Of a stretch of DNA of 6,040 nt, positions 5,035 to 6,040 are shown piece by piece (position 1 is the first letter of the stretch; each line of letters opens with the position of its first letter). The notes beneath the pieces are model-generated. The model was not told the origin of the DNA and made no database searches. It saw only the letters and a list, made by a program, of their open reading frames with translations. Made by a program: the position numbers and the translations under genes. The stretch comes from an uncultured Ruminococcus sp. (GTDB lineage Bacteria > Bacillota > Clostridia > Oscillospirales > Acutalibacteraceae). The stretch spans positions 1 to 6,040 of the forward strand of contig CACYDK010000126.1 in the NCBI GenBank assembly GCA_902773155.1, written 5' to 3'.

Positions 5035-6040
5035 ATGGGAAGCAAGCTCGCACACTCGGCGGATTCAAAAAAGCCGAAGCACGCAGAAACAGCAGAACAG
5101 AATACTCAAAAAGCTAAAAAGAAACCGGTTAAAAAAGCCCGTATAGCAATTATCGGGATCATCGCTGTGGTTATAATCGGCGCGATCGCCGCGACTATCG
5201 GAATAGTAAAATACAACGAATACCGCGACGAAAAGAAGGCTCAACCCTTCAAGTTTTCGCAGAAGCTGAGTGTTTCGGGAATAAATATCAGCGGTCTCTC
5301 CGAGGATGAAGCCAGAAAAAAGCTCGAGAACAACCGTATGAGCGCGGTTACTTCCAAGGAACTCACGCTTAACGCTAACAACAAGAGCCAGACACTTACC
5401 GAAAACGACTTCGGCTATAGTTTTAACTATGACAAGGCTCTGAATTCCGCAAAAATCTACAGCCTTAAGGATCAGTGGATTTACGACGAGTCCGAGGAGA
5501 CCGAGGCTACCGAATACAGCGAGCCCTCCACAACAAAGGACGGCACAAAGGATTTCGCCCTCGAGTACGAGCTCAAGGACGATACTGTCGCAAAGGCAGT
5601 AAAGATCTTCGCAAAAAAAGCCAACATAAAACCACAAAACGCTGAAATAACAAAATTCCACCCCTTCTCGAAAAAGCGCTTCGAGTACAAGGAAGGAACA
5701 GACGGCGCCTTGGTCGATACAGACGAGCTCACAGCCCGTGTTACAAAAGCGTTGAACTCAGATAAAAAAACATATAACCTGGACGCGAAGGTTAATATCA
5801 CAAAGCCGAAGATCGATATTAATTTTCTAAAAAAGAATATTGTTGGTCTCTCTACCGCAACCTCTACCTCTTACAATACACAGATCGGTACAAACAATAT
5901 GGCTCTCGCGCTGAGCTCCTGTAACGGTTCGGTGATCAAGCCGGGAAAGGTATGGTCGTTCAATAACTGTACAGGCAACTCAAACCTGACCTCGAACGGC
6001 TACGGCTCGTCGACTGTAATTGTTAACGGCCAGTACACTC
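5035..6040 (+). CDS. VanW-domain protein with putative peptidoglycan-binding domains, 3' end outside the window
   Basis: The frame stays open from ATG 5035 to the window end, giving 335 codons plus one base. The layout is a basic Lys-rich cytoplasmic tail (1-36), one membrane helix (about 37-58) and an extracellular part. Residues about 72-140 (GINISGLSEDEARKKLE, then LTLNANNKSQTLTENDFGY) and about 174-262 (including GTDGALVDTDELTARV) resemble two putative peptidoglycan-binding domains of the YoaR type. An acidic Ser/Thr-rich stretch (about 151-172) separates them. The VanW domain starts near 272: STSYNT, the LALSSCNGSVIKPGKVWSFN segment and NGYGSSTVIVNGQY. It is cut just before the GGGxCQ motif expected next. 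VanW occurs in some glycopeptide-resistance clusters, but its biochemical role is unknown and no van genes are visible here, so this is not evidence of resistance. The ATG has AAAGG 12 bases upstream; an in-frame TTG at 5026 is too close to it. The gene is divergent from srtB. Confidence 0.88.
   Translation, partial: MGSKLAHSADSKKPKHAETAEQNTQKAKKKPVKKARIAIIGIIAVVIIGAIAATIGIVKYNEYRDEKKAQPFKFSQKLSVSGINISGLSEDEARKKLENNRMSAVTSKELTLNANNKSQTLTENDFGYSFNYDKALNSAKIYSLKDQWIYDESEETEATEYSEPSTTKDGTKDFALEYELKDDTVAKAVKIFAKKANIKPQNAEITKFHPFSKKRFEYKEGTDGALVDTDELTARVTKALNSDKKTYNLDAKVNITKPKIDINFLKKNIVGLSTATSTSYNTQIGTNNMALALSSCNGSVIKPGKVWSFNNCTGNSNLTSNGYGSSTVIVNGQYT

Noticed and set aside
5065..5801. Long minus-strand open frames opposite the VanW gene, rich in Phe, Leu and Cys
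   Set aside because: The composition is the complement of Glu/Lys-rich codons in the VanW gene. The hydrophobic look is an artefact, not a membrane protein.
5035..6040. Vancomycin-resistance locus
   Set aside because: Only a VanW domain is present. No vanR, vanS, vanH, ligase or vanX-type gene is visible, and VanW proteins are common in susceptible Clostridia.

Overview
The window looks like a chromosomal segment of a low-to-moderate-GC Gram-positive bacterium of the Clostridia, probably a gut Oscillospiraceae/Ruminococcus-type organism. This is inferred from purine-rich Shine-Dalgarno sites, sigma-A-type promoters, a class B sortase, an LCP-family wall-polymer transferase, a VanW-domain protein and a secreted BspA-like leucine-rich-repeat protein. 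No database search was possible, so the genus is a guess. I see no mobile element, CRISPR array, tRNA or rRNA.

Layout. Bases 1-195 are a non-coding leader with a possible leftward gene start at the very edge, a candidate promoter, and a perfect 12-bp hairpin that runs into the start of tspO (196-681, +). tspO is convergent with a secreted leucine-rich-repeat protein gene (678-2306, -). The two genes share the palindrome CTAG as both stop codons, and a strong terminator for tspO lies inside the 3' coding end of the repeat-protein gene. A 172-bp gap holds the repeat-protein gene's leader and a bidirectional-looking terminator. Next come an LCP (LytR-CpsA-Psr) protein (2479-3921, -) and, overlapping it by 17 bp upstream, a class B sortase (3905-4687, -). 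Together these form a two-gene leftward operon driven by a textbook TTGACA-17-TATAAT promoter. A 347-bp divergent intergenic region separates the operon from a rightward VanW-domain protein (5035 to beyond 6040), which is cut by the window end and has a leader able to fold into a two-part hairpin.

How the genes work together. Four of the five genes encode cell-surface or secreted proteins. The sortase would attach proteins to peptidoglycan. The LCP protein would attach polymers made on undecaprenyl phosphate to peptidoglycan. The VanW protein carries two putative peptidoglycan-binding domains. The LRR protein is exported but has no visible sortase signal. The right half therefore reads as a cell-envelope assembly locus with a divergent promoter region. 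tspO, a membrane tryptophan-rich sensory protein, appears functionally separate.

I found no convincing new multi-gene system. The most unusual signals are at small scale: dual use of DNA at the tspO/LRR junction, a hairpin that could control both transcription and translation of tspO, a structured leader before the VanW gene, and a cytoplasmic His/Arg-rich segment on the LCP protein.
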